Shown here piece by piece: positions 17,606 to 26,369 of a DNA stretch of 64,000 nucleotides (its first letter is position 1; every line of letters begins with the position of its first letter). The position numbers were made by a program, and so were the translations under genes. The stretch spans positions 1,472,161-1,536,160 of the forward strand of contig OY282369.1 of assembly GCA_958295735.1 (NCBI GenBank), given 5' to 3'. The notes beneath the pieces are model-generated. The model was given only the letters and a program-made list of their open reading frames with translations. It ran no database searches and was not told the origin of the DNA. Source of the stretch: an uncultured Candidatus Cenarchaeum sp. (GTDB taxonomy: Archaea > Thermoproteota > Nitrososphaeria > Nitrososphaerales > Nitrosopumilaceae).

Positions 17606-18368
17606 CTTTTATTAAGTATTCAAAATAGTCGCGGGCGAAGACGGCCAGCCCCGGGTGGTCGGCCCATATGGCCACGGTGCCCGCCGACGAGGACGCCTCG
17701 CTCATCTCCGTGCCGAGCAGGATGACCACGTGCCGCCTGTCTGCGATTATCCCCCCCCCGAAGAGGCCCGCCCTGACCCTCACCGAGCTTACCACCCTGG
17801 AGAGCGCGGCCAGCGCGTCCCTGTCCATCTTGTCCGAGGTGAGCACGGTGACGCCCACCCCCCTCTCGCGCAGCTGCCGCAGCTTGGGGAGGGCCTGCCT
17901 TACCAAGGCCTCGCCCGCCCTCGGCACCGCTATGAGGACCTCGCTCCTGCACGACTCGACCATCTCCAGTATCTTGGCCGCTATGTTGGGGGTGCCCGAG
18001 AGGAACCATATGTCGGGCCTCTCGCTCGTGCCGCTCCCCTCGTACAGGGGCAGCAACTCGCTGAGCACGGCGCCGCTGCTTTCCGCGAACTCCGAGTCCA
18101 TCCTCTGCTTGGTGGCCTCCAGCCCCGTCGAGGGGGACTTTGCAAAGTACCTCGCGGGCCTCGACCTGTCCGAGCCGACCCATCCCTTGTAGGCCAGCGT
18201 CCCGAGCACCTCGTACACCTTGGAGTACGGCACCCCCGACTCCTTGCTCAGCGCGGCCGCCCCCAGCCCTCCGCCGGACCGGAGGAGGGCGGCGTACGCC
18301 CTCGTCTCGTAGCTGGTGAGGCCCACCCTTTCCAGCGACTTTTTCGCCTTTTCGGAGACGGCGCTCAT
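17589..18368 (-). CDS. TrmB-family transcriptional regulator
   Basis: A 259-residue protein. The N-terminal winged helix has the TrmB signature (LTSYETRAYAALLRSGGGLGAAALSKESGVPYSKVYEVLGTL), followed by a coiled linker and a phospholipase-D-like effector domain (VLIAVPRAGEALVRQALPKL, GVGVTVLTSDKMDRDAL). TrmB-type regulators usually sense sugars or other small molecules. ATG at 18368 is chosen because TGATTTAAGG (18391-18400) lies about 27 nt upstream. The DtxR-like gene is translated immediately downstream, so the two regulators share a transcript. Confidence 0.9.
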   Translation of the reverse strand: MSAVSEKAKKSLERVGLTSYETRAYAALLRSGGGLGAAALSKESGVPYSKVYEVLGTLAYKGWVGSDRSRPARYFAKSPSTGLEATKQRMDSEFAESSGAVLSELLPLYEGSGTSERPDIWFLSGTPNIAAKILEMVESCRSEVLIAVPRAGEALVRQALPKLRQLRERGVGVTVLTSDKMDRDALAALSRVVSSVRVRAGLFGGGIIADRRHVVILLGTEMSEASSSAGTVAIWADHPGLAVFARDYFEYLIKDAGEA

Positions 18369-18390
18369 CGCACGGCGGGCACGCGCGGGC

Positions 18391-18400
18391 TGATTTAAGG
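18391..18400 (-). promoter_or_regulatory. TATA box of the two-regulator operon
   Basis: CCTTAAATCA on the minus strand, about 27 nt before the TrmB-like ATG. Confidence 0.55.
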
Positions 18401-18808
18401 TGACGGCAGGCGGCCCGGAGGGGGCTCGGCCGCAGCCGGGCGCCTCCGGCAGGACGGCCCCGCCGCGGCCCGCGGCCGCGCCGCGGCAGCCGCCTGCCCC
18501 GGCGCCCCGCCCGGAAGCCGGCGGGCCCCGCACGACGCGGCGGCCCAGCTCCGGAGACCGGCGGCCCGACCGGCGCCCCGCCCGGAAGCCGGCGGGCCCC
18601 GCACGTCCGGCCGCCGGAGCCCAAAAACGCCCGATCTTGGCAGAGCCGCGGGCGGAAGGGGGCGGGCCGCGGCGGGCGGGCATCACAGGAGTTCGCTAGT
18701 TGCCGCTTTGAGCTTACGCCTGTTTGTGATTTCCAAAAGAGGCCCAACGCATGAAAGCGCGCGGGCCGGCCCGCGTTAGCCACCTAAACACACATGGCGC
18801 GGTGTGGA
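18401..18808. other. Intergenic region with a duplicated GC-rich block
   Basis: A segment containing GCGCCCCGCCCGGAAGCCGG followed by CGGGCCCCGCACG occurs at about 18501-18535 and again at 18572-18606. The right-hand part (18680-18800) is less GC-rich and may carry operator sequence for the tetraether synthase gene. No gene is seen. Confidence 0.55.
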
Positions 18809-18810
18809 TC

Positions 18811-18821
18811 AGAATATATAC
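18811..18821 (+). promoter_or_regulatory. TATA box of the tetraether synthase gene
   Basis: AGAATATATAC, centred about 28 nt before the ATG at 18844. Confidence 0.65.
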
Positions 18822-18843
18822 CAACTTTCAAAACTACTGACAG

Positions 18844-20508
18844 ATGTCACTGATACAGATCGCCAACCAGTCGATCAAGAACCTCGGCAAGCGGTCGACG
18901 ATCCGCTTCACGCAGAGCATATGCCCCGACTGCAACATGATCCTCGATGCCGAGGTGTTCGAGAGGGACGGCCGAGTCTACATGACAAAGACGTGCCCGA
19001 CCCACGGCGAGTGCGAGGAGCTGTACTTTGGCTCGTACGAGATGTACCAGAAATTCAGCACCTACTGGCAGGACGGCAAGGGGGCCCACGCCCCCAACGT
19101 GATGATCGAAAAATGCTCCTGCCCCAACAACTGCGGCCTGTGCTCCAACCACCTGTCCCACAGCGGCCTGGCCAACATGATAGTCACGAACAGGTGCGAC
19201 CTGACGTGCTGGTACTGCTTTTTCTACGTGAAGAAGGGCCTGGAGGGCGCCTACATGTACGAGCCGTCCCGGGACCAGGTGCGCGCCATGATGAAGACCC
19301 TGCGCGCCGAGCGGCCCATACCGGGCAACTCGATGCAGATAACCGGCGGCGAGCCGATGCTCCGCGAGGACATCGCCGACGTCATACGCATAATGAAGGA
19401 GGAGGGCGTGGACCACATACAGATGAACACCAACGGCATACGCCACGCCATGGATCCGGAGGCGGCCCGCGAGGTGAGGCTGGCCGGCTGCAACAACCTG
19501 TACCTAAGCTTCGACGGAGTCACCGCCAGGACCAACCCGAAGAACCACTGGGAGATCCCCCACGCCCTGGACAGCTGCCGCAAGACCGGCACCACCGTCG
19601 TGTTCGTCCCCACCGTGATAAAGTCGATAAACGACCACGAGCTGGGCGGGATAGTCAGGTACGCCCAGAAGAACATGGACGTGGTGCACGCGGTAAACTT
19701 CCAGCCGGTCTCCCTCACGGGGCGCATGGGCAAGCAGGAGCGCGAAAAGTACCGCATCACGATACCCGACTGCATACAGCGCATAGAGGAGCAGACGGGC
19801 GGCGAGGTCACGGTGGACGACTGGTTCCCCGTCCCGAGCTGCATGCCGCTCACCAACGTCATAGAGGCATTCTCGAGCAAGCCAAAGTACGAGCTGTCGA
19901 TCCACTTCGCGTGCGGCGCCGGCACGTACGTGTTCGAGGACGCGGAGACCAAAAAATTCGTCCCCCTCACGAGGTTCTGCGACATACAGGGCATGCTGGA
20001 GCTGTTCGAGGACAAGGCCGAGGAGATCCGCTCCGGCAAGAACAGGTACTTCACGATGCTCGAGGTCGTCCGCAAGCTGAAAGGCTTCGTGGACACCAAA
20101 AAGCAGCCGGCCGGGCTGGATCTCGCGAAGATGTTCGGCAGCATACTGATGAAGCGCTCCTTTGACTCCGTGGGCTCGTGGCACGTGAAGGGGCTGTTCC
20201 TGGGCATGATGCACTTCCAGGACAAGTACAACGAGGACCTGGAGCGCCTGCAGCGGTGCGACATACACTACGTCACGCCCGACCTGCGCATCATACCCTT
20301 CTGCGCGTTCAACGTCATCCCGGAATGGTACCGCGACCGCATACAGAAGAAATACTCCATCACCGTGGAGGAGTGGGAAAAGCGCGAGGGCGTGAAGCTC
20401 GAGGACGGCCTCTACCGCGGCCTGATGAGGCGGGGCGCCGGGGACGAGCTTGCCGCCGGTTGCGCGAAGAGCCAGATGTTCCACCAGGCCTCGCAGGCCC
20501 TGTCATAG
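18844..20508 (+). CDS. tes: Tetraether lipid synthase (radical SAM, Tes)
   Basis: A 554-residue multi-cluster radical SAM protein. Cysteine motifs in order: rubredoxin-like CPDC (27-30) with CPTHG (51-55), an auxiliary cluster region CSC...CGLC (91-100), and the radical SAM motif CDLTCWYC (118-125), followed by the SAM-binding QITGGEPML. Homologues of this architecture (MJ0619 type) couple archaeol chains to form GDGT membrane-spanning lipids by sp3 C-C bond formation. That fits an organism expected to make crenarchaeol. It has its own strong promoter and no operon partner. Assignment within the family rests on motif pattern and length. Confidence 0.88.
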   Translation: MSLIQIANQSIKNLGKRSTIRFTQSICPDCNMILDAEVFERDGRVYMTKTCPTHGECEELYFGSYEMYQKFSTYWQDGKGAHAPNVMIEKCSCPNNCGLCSNHLSHSGLANMIVTNRCDLTCWYCFFYVKKGLEGAYMYEPSRDQVRAMMKTLRAERPIPGNSMQITGGEPMLREDIADVIRIMKEEGVDHIQMNTNGIRHAMDPEAAREVRLAGCNNLYLSFDGVTARTNPKNHWEIPHALDSCRKTGTTVVFVPTVIKSINDHELGGIVRYAQKNMDVVHAVNFQPVSLTGRMGKQEREKYRITIPDCIQRIEEQTGGEVTVDDWFPVPSCMPLTNVIEAFSSKPKYELSIHFACGAGTYVFEDAETKKFVPLTRFCDIQGMLELFEDKAEEIRSGKNRYFTMLEVVRKLKGFVDTKKQPAGLDLAKMFGSILMKRSFDSVGSWHVKGLFLGMMHFQDKYNEDLERLQRCDIHYVTPDLRIIPFCAFNVIPEWYRDRIQKKYSITVEEWEKREGVKLEDGLYRGLMRRGAGDELAAGCAKSQMFHQASQALS

Positions 20509-20668
20509 GACGGCCAGGTTTTGCCCGAATGCGAGGTTTTCCTGCGAACTCCCCCCGCTTTGGAAACGATTCCGTGCGAGTTTCTTGGCAATAATGCGGC
20601 AAAGTTGAAAAAATTATGGATCTAACCTTATATACACGCGATTTCCTTAAGGGTGGAGGCGATACGGA

Positions 20669-20911
20669 GTGACGTGCAAGGGAATCTGCACCAGGTACAA
20701 GGCGCAAAAGCCCGTGGGGACGGGCAGGTACGCCTCGGGCCAGCGGAGGTGCCAGATATGCGAGATATTCATAAAGTGGGCCGGCCTCTGGTGCCCGTGT
20801 TGCGGGTACCGGCTGAGGACGAAGCCGCGCAACCTAAAGTACAAGGCCAAACTCCGGGCCAGGGTGGAAGCGGACACCAAGGACTCCGGGACGGCGGCGG
20901 CAAAGGCCTAG
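20669..20911 (+). CDS. Small zinc-ribbon protein
   Basis: An 80-residue protein with two probable zinc knuckles: CKGICTRY at the N-terminus and CQICEIF..LWCPCCGYRLR in the middle, then a basic tail (RTKPRNLKYKAKLRARVEAD). Proteins of this pattern are frequent in Thaumarchaeota and may bind nucleic acid; no function is known to me. The GTG at 20669 follows a purine-rich GGTGGAGG about 10 nt upstream, and CCTTATATAC (20626-20635) is the likely TATA box, giving a short leader and not a leaderless start. Confidence 0.75.
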   Translation: MTCKGICTRYKAQKPVGTGRYASGQRRCQICEIFIKWAGLWCPCCGYRLRTKPRNLKYKAKLRARVEADTKDSGTAAAKA

Positions 20912-20927
20912 GCCGCCGCATGCAGCC

Positions 20928-21329
20928 TTGCCGCTAGACGGAACGCGGGGCCGGGATGGCGCCGGTCCCGGCGGCGGGGGGCGGGAGGGCGGCCCCGAAC
21001 TGGCGACGCGGACGGTCAGCGCCTCCGGCCGCTCGTTCGCGGTGGCCGTCCTGCGCTTCGCCAACGGCGACTTCATCTCGGTGTCGGAGGGCGAGGGCCG
21101 CCTGGGCCAGATGGTCGCCTCGCTGGCGGGCGCCGGCCCGGCGCCGGTCACCGCGACGGTCATCCCGTCGAAGACGGACGCGCTGTTCCTGCGGCTGGTG
21201 GCGGAGCGGGCCAGCAGCGCGAGCGGGGGGATAGCGGTGGTGTCGAGCAGCGTGCGCGCCGGGCTCGGCGCCGAGGCCGCGAAGGCCCTGATGTCCGAGA
21301 TAGCGGAGATGGTGCGGCGTGGCGCGTGA
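20928..21329 (+). CDS. Hypothetical protein upstream of the UbiD-type gene
   Basis: Up to 133 residues, of which the part from about residue 26 on (TRTVSASGRSFAVAVLRFANGDFIS) looks like a folded alpha/beta protein of about 105 residues. The start is uncertain: TTG at 20928 is the first possible, and no clear promoter box is seen. The end overlaps the UbiD-type start by 11 nt, so the two are translationally coupled. No family is recognised; it may assist the decarboxylase, which is only inference. Confidence 0.65.
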   Translation: MPLDGTRGRDGAGPGGGGREGGPELATRTVSASGRSFAVAVLRFANGDFISVSEGEGRLGQMVASLAGAGPAPVTATVIPSKTDALFLRLVAERASSASGGIAVVSSSVRAGLGAEAAKALMSEIAEMVRRGA

Positions 21330-22656
21330 CCTGCGCGGCTACCTGGAGGAGCTGGAGGGGGCCGGCGAGCTGGGCAGGGTGGGCCGCGCGGTCTCGACCG
21401 AGTACGAGATCGCGGCGGTCACCGCGAGGGCCGACGGGGGCAAGGCGCTGCTGTTCGAGAGCGTGGAAGGCTCGGAGTTCCGCGTCGCCGCCAACCTGGC
21501 CGGGACCAGGCGGAGGTTCGCCATGGCGGCCGGCTGCGGCGAGGGCGGCATACACGGCAGGATGGCCGAGGCCGTGCGCGGGGCCTCGCCGCCCGCCCGG
21601 CGGGGGGCGCCCGGCCTGTTCATGCGGAACAGCCGCACGGACCTGTCGGCGCTTCCCGTCGTGAGGCACTTCGAGAAGGAGCCCGGCCCGTTCATGACGT
21701 CCTCGATGGTGCACGCCCGCAACCCCGAGAGCGGGGAGCAGAACAGCTCGTTCCACAGGATGATGCCCGTGGACGGATCGCACGCGTCGGTGAGGATGGT
21801 CGAGGGCCGGCACCTGCACAGGTGCTACGAGGAGGCGCGGTCGCGCGGGGACGACCTCCGCGTGTCCGTGACGGTGGGCGTGCATCCCGCCGTCTCGATC
21901 GCCGGCGCGTACCAGGCGGAGTGGGGGGCCTCCGAGATGGGGGTGGCCAACGCGCTGCTGGGCGGCCGCCTCGAGCTCGCGGAGTGCCGCTACTCCGGGA
22001 CGGCCGTGCCCGCCGGCGCGGAGGTGGTGATGGAGGGGCGCATCCTGTCGGACCGCACGAGCCGGGAGTGGATGGTCGAGATGCTCCAGACGTACGACCA
22101 CGCCAGGGAGCAGCCGGTGTTCGAGCTGGAGAGGCTGTACCACAGGGACGAGCCGGTGTTCCACGACGTGCTGTCGGGCTACTCGGAGCACAGGATGCTG
22201 ATGGGCATGCCGGCGGAATCGAAACTGGACTCGGAGCTGAAGGCGGGGTTCCCGCACGTGGGGCAGGTCCGCCTGACCGACGGCGGGTGCAACTGGCTGC
22301 ACGCGGTGGTGCAGGTGCGCGGGCGGGACGAGGGTGAGCCGCGGCGGATAATCGAGCGGGCGTTCCTCGTACACAGGTCGCTAAAGCAGGTGACCGTGGT
22401 GGACGGCGACATCGATCCGGGCTCGGCCGAGCGGGTCGAGTACGCGCTCGCCACGCGGTTCCAGGCGGACCGGGACCTCGTCGTGACCGAGGACGTGCGC
22501 GGCTCCAGCCTGGATCCGTCCAGCGACCAGGAGCGCCTGCGCACCGCGAAGGTGGGGATCGATGCGACGCGGCCCCTCTCCAAGCGCCCCGAGGGGTTCG
22601 AGGTGGCCCGCATACCAGGCGCCGAGGGGATCTCGCTGGACGACTACGTGCGCTAG
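21319..22656 (+). CDS. UbiD-family decarboxylase
   Basis: A 445-residue protein of the UbiD (prenylated-FMN) family: RRFAMAAG, FHRMMPVDG, SVTVGVHPAVSIAGAY, CRYSGTAVPAGAEVVMEGRI and the C-terminal TVVDGDIDPGS are typical. In many archaea a UbiD paralogue is anhydromevalonate phosphate decarboxylase of the modified mevalonate pathway. With no quinone genes nearby, that role is more likely here than aromatic decarboxylation, but this is inferred. The HMG-CoA reductase gene at 59487 would act in the same pathway. Confidence 0.9.
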   Translation: MARDLRGYLEELEGAGELGRVGRAVSTEYEIAAVTARADGGKALLFESVEGSEFRVAANLAGTRRRFAMAAGCGEGGIHGRMAEAVRGASPPARRGAPGLFMRNSRTDLSALPVVRHFEKEPGPFMTSSMVHARNPESGEQNSSFHRMMPVDGSHASVRMVEGRHLHRCYEEARSRGDDLRVSVTVGVHPAVSIAGAYQAEWGASEMGVANALLGGRLELAECRYSGTAVPAGAEVVMEGRILSDRTSREWMVEMLQTYDHAREQPVFELERLYHRDEPVFHDVLSGYSEHRMLMGMPAESKLDSELKAGFPHVGQVRLTDGGCNWLHAVVQVRGRDEGEPRRIIERAFLVHRSLKQVTVVDGDIDPGSAERVEYALATRFQADRDLVVTEDVRGSSLDPSSDQERLRTAKVGIDATRPLSKRPEGFEVARIPGAEGISLDDYVR

Positions 22657-22672
22657 GATGCCGCCCGCCGGC

Positions 22673-22975
22673 TCATATGCCGGGCAGCATGCCCAGGTTG
22701 TCCATCTCCACCCTGTTGGCGTCAGTCCTGATGGAGTGCGCGCCGCCCGCCTTGCGCAGGCCGACGCGTTCCCCCATGCGCCAGCGCTGGTTGCCGCTGA
22801 ATATGGTGGCGTACGTCGCGCCCCTCTTCAGGTTGGACTCCACGTCGCTCCGCTCCGCGATCTGCCCGGAGTCTATCTGCCCGCCGGTGTCCCTGTGCTG
22901 CCTGACGCGCGTTATCCTCCTGCCCTCGCCGTACTCCACGGCCGATATGAGATAGTCCGCCCACTTGTCAGCCAC
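22673..22975 (-). CDS. DUF3892-like small protein
   Basis: A 100-residue protein starting MADKWADYLISAVEYGEGRR and ending SIRTDANRVEMDNLGMLPGI. The ADYLIxAV start and the RTDAN...DNLxxLP end fit the DUF3892 pattern (about 90 residues, function unknown). It is clearly paralogous to the first 97 residues of the giant repeat protein at 26370. GTG at 22975 is supported by a TATA box (22995-23006) about 26 nt upstream. Convergent with the UbiD-type gene. Confidence 0.8.
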   Translation of the reverse strand: MADKWADYLISAVEYGEGRRITRVRQHRDTGGQIDSGQIAERSDVESNLKRGATYATIFSGNQRWRMGERVGLRKAGGAHSIRTDANRVEMDNLGMLPGI

Positions 22976-22994
22976 GCAGGCGGCCCGCGCACTT

Positions 22995-23006
22995 CAAATA
23001 TAAAAT
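22995..23006 (-). promoter_or_regulatory. TATA box of the DUF3892-like gene
   Basis: AATTTTATATTTG on the minus strand is a strong TATA box about 26 nt from the GTG at 22975. Confidence 0.65.
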
Positions 23007-23239
23007 TAGGGCGGCGCCCTGCCTGCGGGGCCGCATGCCCGTTGGACGCCGGCGCGAAAGCGGCCCCGCCGCTCCGCATCCGCGCCTGCGGGGCGGGAGC
23101 CGCCTGCCCCGCGCCGCCCGGCCCGCAGCTCGGGCTTTGCGGGAAACCGCCGCGCCGCCGGCGCGGCCGCGGGACGGACTGGCGGCGCCAACCTCGGGCG
23201 CGGCTGCCGGGCGGGCCGGCCGCGCCCCCTGCCGCGGCA

Positions 23240-23659
23240 TCACTGGTTTTTTCGCGGCCACATGCCGTCCCAGGTCTCGGCGAACTTTTTCATAGTCTCG
23301 CCGTACGTGCGTATCTGCTCCATGCCAGACGAGGTGAGGGAGTTCTGCCACGCCTCGGCGAACCGGCGGTACGACTCGGCGGTCGACTCGCTCATCGCCT
23401 TCTGCCAGCTCTCGCCGAACTGCCTCACGCCGCTTATGCCGGCATCGTTCATCGCCTTCTGCCAGCTCTCGCCGAACTGCTTCATGGTGTCGGCCGAGGA
23501 TTCCCGGGCCGCCTTTTCGATGACGTCGTTGAAGCTGCGCCGCACCTCCGCGTTGGCCTTCTGCACGGCCTCGTACATCTGCTTCCAGTTGTCGAACGCC
23601 TGGATGTAGGCGTCCCACAGCCCCTGCCAGTCGTTCCGCGCGCCGCGCTCTTCGGACAT
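23240..23659 (-). CDS. Helical phasin-like protein
   Basis: A 139-residue, almost entirely alpha-helical, Trp/Met/Gln-rich protein. An internal repeat KQFGESWQKAMND / RQFGESWQKAMSE corresponds to a near-identical 60-bp-spaced repeat in the DNA (23396-23485), and related helices continue (FAEAWQNSL, FAETWDGMW). The pattern of amphipathic helices with periodic Trp recalls phasins and PhaE proteins that coat polyhydroxyalkanoate granules. Thaumarchaeota do make such polymers, but no PHA synthase is visible nearby, so the function is tentative. TATA box at 23682-23690. Confidence 0.72.
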   Translation of the reverse strand: MSEERGARNDWQGLWDAYIQAFDNWKQMYEAVQKANAEVRRSFNDVIEKAARESSADTMKQFGESWQKAMNDAGISGVRQFGESWQKAMSESTAESYRRFAEAWQNSLTSSGMEQIRTYGETMKKFAETWDGMWPRKNQ

Positions 23660-23661
23660 GC

Positions 23662-24256
23662 GCGGAGCTCGAAACTCCCGTCTGATAAACCGTTCGGACG
23701 CCCGCCCCGCGCAGACTCACGTCCATTGCGATCTGGGCGCGGGATCGCGGAGCGGATTGTTGCCGCCAGGCGCGGTTTCGGTTTGGACGCAAGTCCGCAC
23801 CCCGCCCCGCCTGCGCGCATCCGGGCAGCCGGCGCCCGCCCCGCCCGCGGGCCGGCCCGGGGCCCGTCCTACCGCGCCCCGGGTCCCGGGGCGCCCTTCC
23901 CGCCGGATGCCCTGCGGCGCCGCCCGCCGCCTACCGCGATCTTGTCCTCCTCGTACGGCATACCCGTGTATCCCCGGGCCGAGATTTACCCGCACGCGCC
24001 TAAAGATCTTCACAACGTGGTGAACTTTTTCAGCGCGATCCGCGCGGCGCGCGGGCGGGCGCGCGCGGGGCGGCAATCCGGTCCGGCCTGCATGCGGGGA
24101 CGCGGCAACCGCCTGCCCTGAAACGGCGGGCGCGCCGCGGCGCGATCCCGCCTTCGCGGCAGGCCTCTTGCGGCCGCCCCGCGGCCCCGGCCGGCGAGAG
24201 CGGCCATCCGGATCCAAAAACGCCCGCGACCGCCTGGGCGCGCATCGATTCACTGG
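23662..24256. other. Long intergenic region with one possible micro-gene
   Basis: About 600 bp separating the helical protein from the CFI-box gene. The only candidate is the 30-codon reading frame at 23869-23961 described separately. The rest is GC-rich with no RNA gene recognised. Confidence 0.5.
23869..23961 (-). CDS. Possible 30-residue micro-protein
   Basis: A short frame, MPYEEDKIAVGGG followed by a basic Arg/Gly/Pro-rich tail, preceded by GGGTAAATCTC (about 23979-23989) at the usual 25-nt distance for a leaderless gene here. There is no homology evidence. It may be chance. Confidence 0.3.
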   Translation of the reverse strand: MPYEEDKIAVGGGRRRRASGGKGAPGPGAR

Positions 24257-24265
24257 AGTTAAAAG
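24257..24265 (+). promoter_or_regulatory. TATA box of the CFI-box surface protein gene
   Basis: GAGTTAAAAG, centred 26 nt before the ATG at 24287. Confidence 0.6.
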
Positions 24266-24286
24266 CGGATCCTGCGACCCTTCCGT

Positions 24287-26365
24287 ATGAGGCGGTCCCG
24301 GATGCGCGCCGTGGCTCTTGGAGCCTTTCTCGCGCTCGCCGCCGGGCTCGCCCCGGCCTCGGAGGCGCAACAGAGCCTCACGCTGGACGGGGTGTTCGGC
24401 AATGACGACGTCCTCGTGTTTCGCGGGACGGGCGAGCCGGGCATCGCCGTCAGCGTGGGGATATACTCGCCGGCGGGCGATCACATCAAGCTGTTCAGCG
24501 CGATTCCTGGTCCCGACGGCGCGTTCGAAACGCTCGGCCAGCTGACGGTGTCCGACGTATTCGGCGCCCGCGGAACGTACGAGGCGCGGCTGGGCCTTAC
24601 CCCTGACGAGGCTCCGTCGCTCCGGATAGAATACGACGGGCAGAGGGCCTACGTGGTGCCGGACTACGTGGTGGATCTGGTCCCGATGGGCGGGAACATG
24701 AGCGTGGAGGCGGGCGAGGCCCTCTCGTTCACGGCCAAAATCACCGACGGTTCCCTGCGCGGCGTGGTGTACGGCCTGGAAGGCAACGTGCCGGCCGGCG
24801 CGTCGATCGGCGCGTCCGACGGCCGGTTCGCTTGGATCCCGGTGCCCTTGCAGGGTAGCGCGCAGGGATCCGCATACACGTTCGACGTGGTGGCCACCAA
24901 GGAAGTACTGGAGGACAGGCAGTCGGTCACGGTGGTAGTGTTTGCGGCAGCGCCAGAGCCCGGGCCGGAGCCGAGTCCAGCGGCAGCGCCAGATCCCGCC
25001 CCATCCGATGTGGCGCCTCCGGCGTTCGTCGAGCCCGGCGTGGACCCCCAACAGTACGTCGACAGGTACGAGTCGGAGCCGGCCTTCCGGCAGTGGTTCG
25101 ACGAGAACTTTCCCGGCGTGACGATCCACGCGGCCGTCGGCCTTCCCGAACCCGTCCCCCGCCCCGCGTTCGTCGAGCCCGGCGTGGACCCCCAACAGTA
25201 CGTCGACAGGTACGAGTCGGAGCCGGCCTTCCGGCAGTGGTTCGACGAGAACTTTCCCGGCGTGACGATCCACGCGGCCGTCGGCCTTCCCGAACCCGTC
25301 CCCCGCCCCGCGTTCGTCGAGCCCGGCGTGGACCCCCAACAGTACGTCGACAGGTACGAGTCGGAGCCGGCCTTCCGGCAGTGGTTCGACGAGAACTTTC
25401 CCGGCGTGACGATCCACGCGGCCGTCGGCCTTCCCGAACCCGTCCCCCGCCCCGCGTTCGTCGAGCCCGGCGTGGACCCCCAACAGTACGTCGACAGGTA
25501 CGAGTCGGAGCCGGCCTTCCGGCAGTGGTTCGACGAGAACTTTCCCGGCGTGACGATCCACGCGGCCGTCGGCCTTCCCGAACCCGTCCCCCGCCCCGCG
25601 TTCGTCGATCCGGAAAGGGATCCGAGGTACTACGTGGCGCGGTACGATGCGGAGCCGGCCTTCCGGCAGTGGTTCGACGAGAACTTTCCCGGCGTGACGA
25701 TCTACGAGGCGGCCGGCACCAACGAGTCGGCCATGAACCGGACCGCCTTCGGCCAGTGCGGGATAGGCACGCGGCTGGTGGGCGGGGAATGCGTGGCGCC
25801 CGATCCGCCCCCGATCGAGGCGGGCCCTGAGCCGCCCGAGCCGGAGCCAAAGCCCGCGGCGCCCGAACCCCCGCCCCCGCCCCGGGATCCCAGGCCCGGC
25901 GGCTGCCTGATCGCCACGGCGGCGCACGGCTCGGAGATGTCCCAGCAGGTCCAGATGCTGCGCGAGGTGAGGGACCGGACGCTGCTGTCCACCGCGTCGG
26001 GGGCGGGATTCGCGGACGGCTTTAACGCGCTGTACTACTCGTTCTCGCCCGCGGTGGCCGATGCCCAGCGGGAAAGCCCGCTTCTCCGGGAGGCGATCCG
26101 GGCCCTGATCGCCCCGATGCTCCTCTACCTGTCCGTGATGACCCTGGCGGAGGAGGGCTCGGAGGCCCACGTGGTCGCGGCGGGGTCTGCCGCCATCGCG
26201 CTCACGCTGGGCACGTACGTGGCAGCCCCCGTGCTGGCCGCGGCGGGCGCCGCTAGGCTGGTCCGGTCCAGGCGGCGCCGCCCGGAGGCGGGCTCCGGGG
26301 CCCGGCGGCCGCCCGGCCGAAAACCCCCGTCCCCGACCTTGTTTAATAGCGGCGGAGTGGGGTAA
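24287..26365 (+). CDS. Secreted/surface CFI-box protein with 48-residue repeats
   Basis: 692 residues. A signal peptide (residues about 1-27, [19 protein letters not shown]) is followed by Ig-like beta domains (about 30-220, including a putative-Ig cadherin-like stretch), then a repeat region with four nearly identical 48-residue units and one diverged unit (each with [20 protein letters not shown]). A Cys-containing link ([15 protein letters not shown]), a Pro/Glu spacer and a C-terminal domain with the CFI-box signature [14 protein letters not shown]...[10 protein letters not shown] complete it, with hydrophobic segments and a basic end (RSRRRRP). Probably exported and membrane-anchored. 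Function unknown. Confidence 0.82.
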   Translation: MRRSRMRAVALGAFLALAAGLAPASEAQQSLTLDGVFGNDDVLVFRGTGEPGIAVSVGIYSPAGDHIKLFSAIPGPDGAFETLGQLTVSDVFGARGTYEARLGLTPDEAPSLRIEYDGQRAYVVPDYVVDLVPMGGNMSVEAGEALSFTAKITDGSLRGVVYGLEGNVPAGASIGASDGRFAWIPVPLQGSAQGSAYTFDVVATKEVLEDRQSVTVVVFAAAPEPGPEPSPAAAPDPAPSDVAPPAFVEPGVDPQQYVDRYESEPAFRQWFDENFPGVTIHAAVGLPEPVPRPAFVEPGVDPQQYVDRYESEPAFRQWFDENFPGVTIHAAVGLPEPVPRPAFVEPGVDPQQYVDRYESEPAFRQWFDENFPGVTIHAAVGLPEPVPRPAFVEPGVDPQQYVDRYESEPAFRQWFDENFPGVTIHAAVGLPEPVPRPAFVDPERDPRYYVARYDAEPAFRQWFDENFPGVTIYEAAGTNESAMNRTAFGQCGIGTRLVGGECVAPDPPPIEAGPEPPEPEPKPAAPEPPPPPRDPRPGGCLIATAAHGSEMSQQVQMLREVRDRTLLSTASGAGFADGFNALYYSFSPAVADAQRESPLLREAIRALIAPMLLYLSVMTLAEEGSEAHVVAAGSAAIALTLGTYVAAPVLAAAGAARLVRSRRRRPEAGSGARRPPGRKPPSPTLFNSGGVG
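25020..25700 (+). repeat. 144-bp coding tandem repeat, about 4.7 copies
   Basis: Units start at about 25022, 25166, 25310, 25454 and 25598. The first four are identical or nearly so at the DNA level; the fifth is diverged in its first half ([17 protein letters not shown]) but shares the [10 protein letters not shown] core. Identity at silent sites indicates recent amplification or gene conversion. Confidence 0.92.
26340..26349 (+). promoter_or_regulatory. TATA box of the giant repeat protein gene
   Basis: TGTTTAATAG, centred about 25 nt before the ATG at 26370; it lies inside the last codons of the preceding gene. Confidence 0.6.
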
Positions 26366-26369
26366 GCGC

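Noticed and set aside
16906-17725. A long plus-strand protein across the DtxR-like gene
   Set aside because: It is antisense to a clear DtxR/MntR-family gene and shows no domain.
24019-24121. A short gene starting GTG at 24019 (VNFFSAIRAARG)
   Set aside because: There is no convincing promoter box at the usual distance, and the sequence turns into Arg/Gly/Ala noise.
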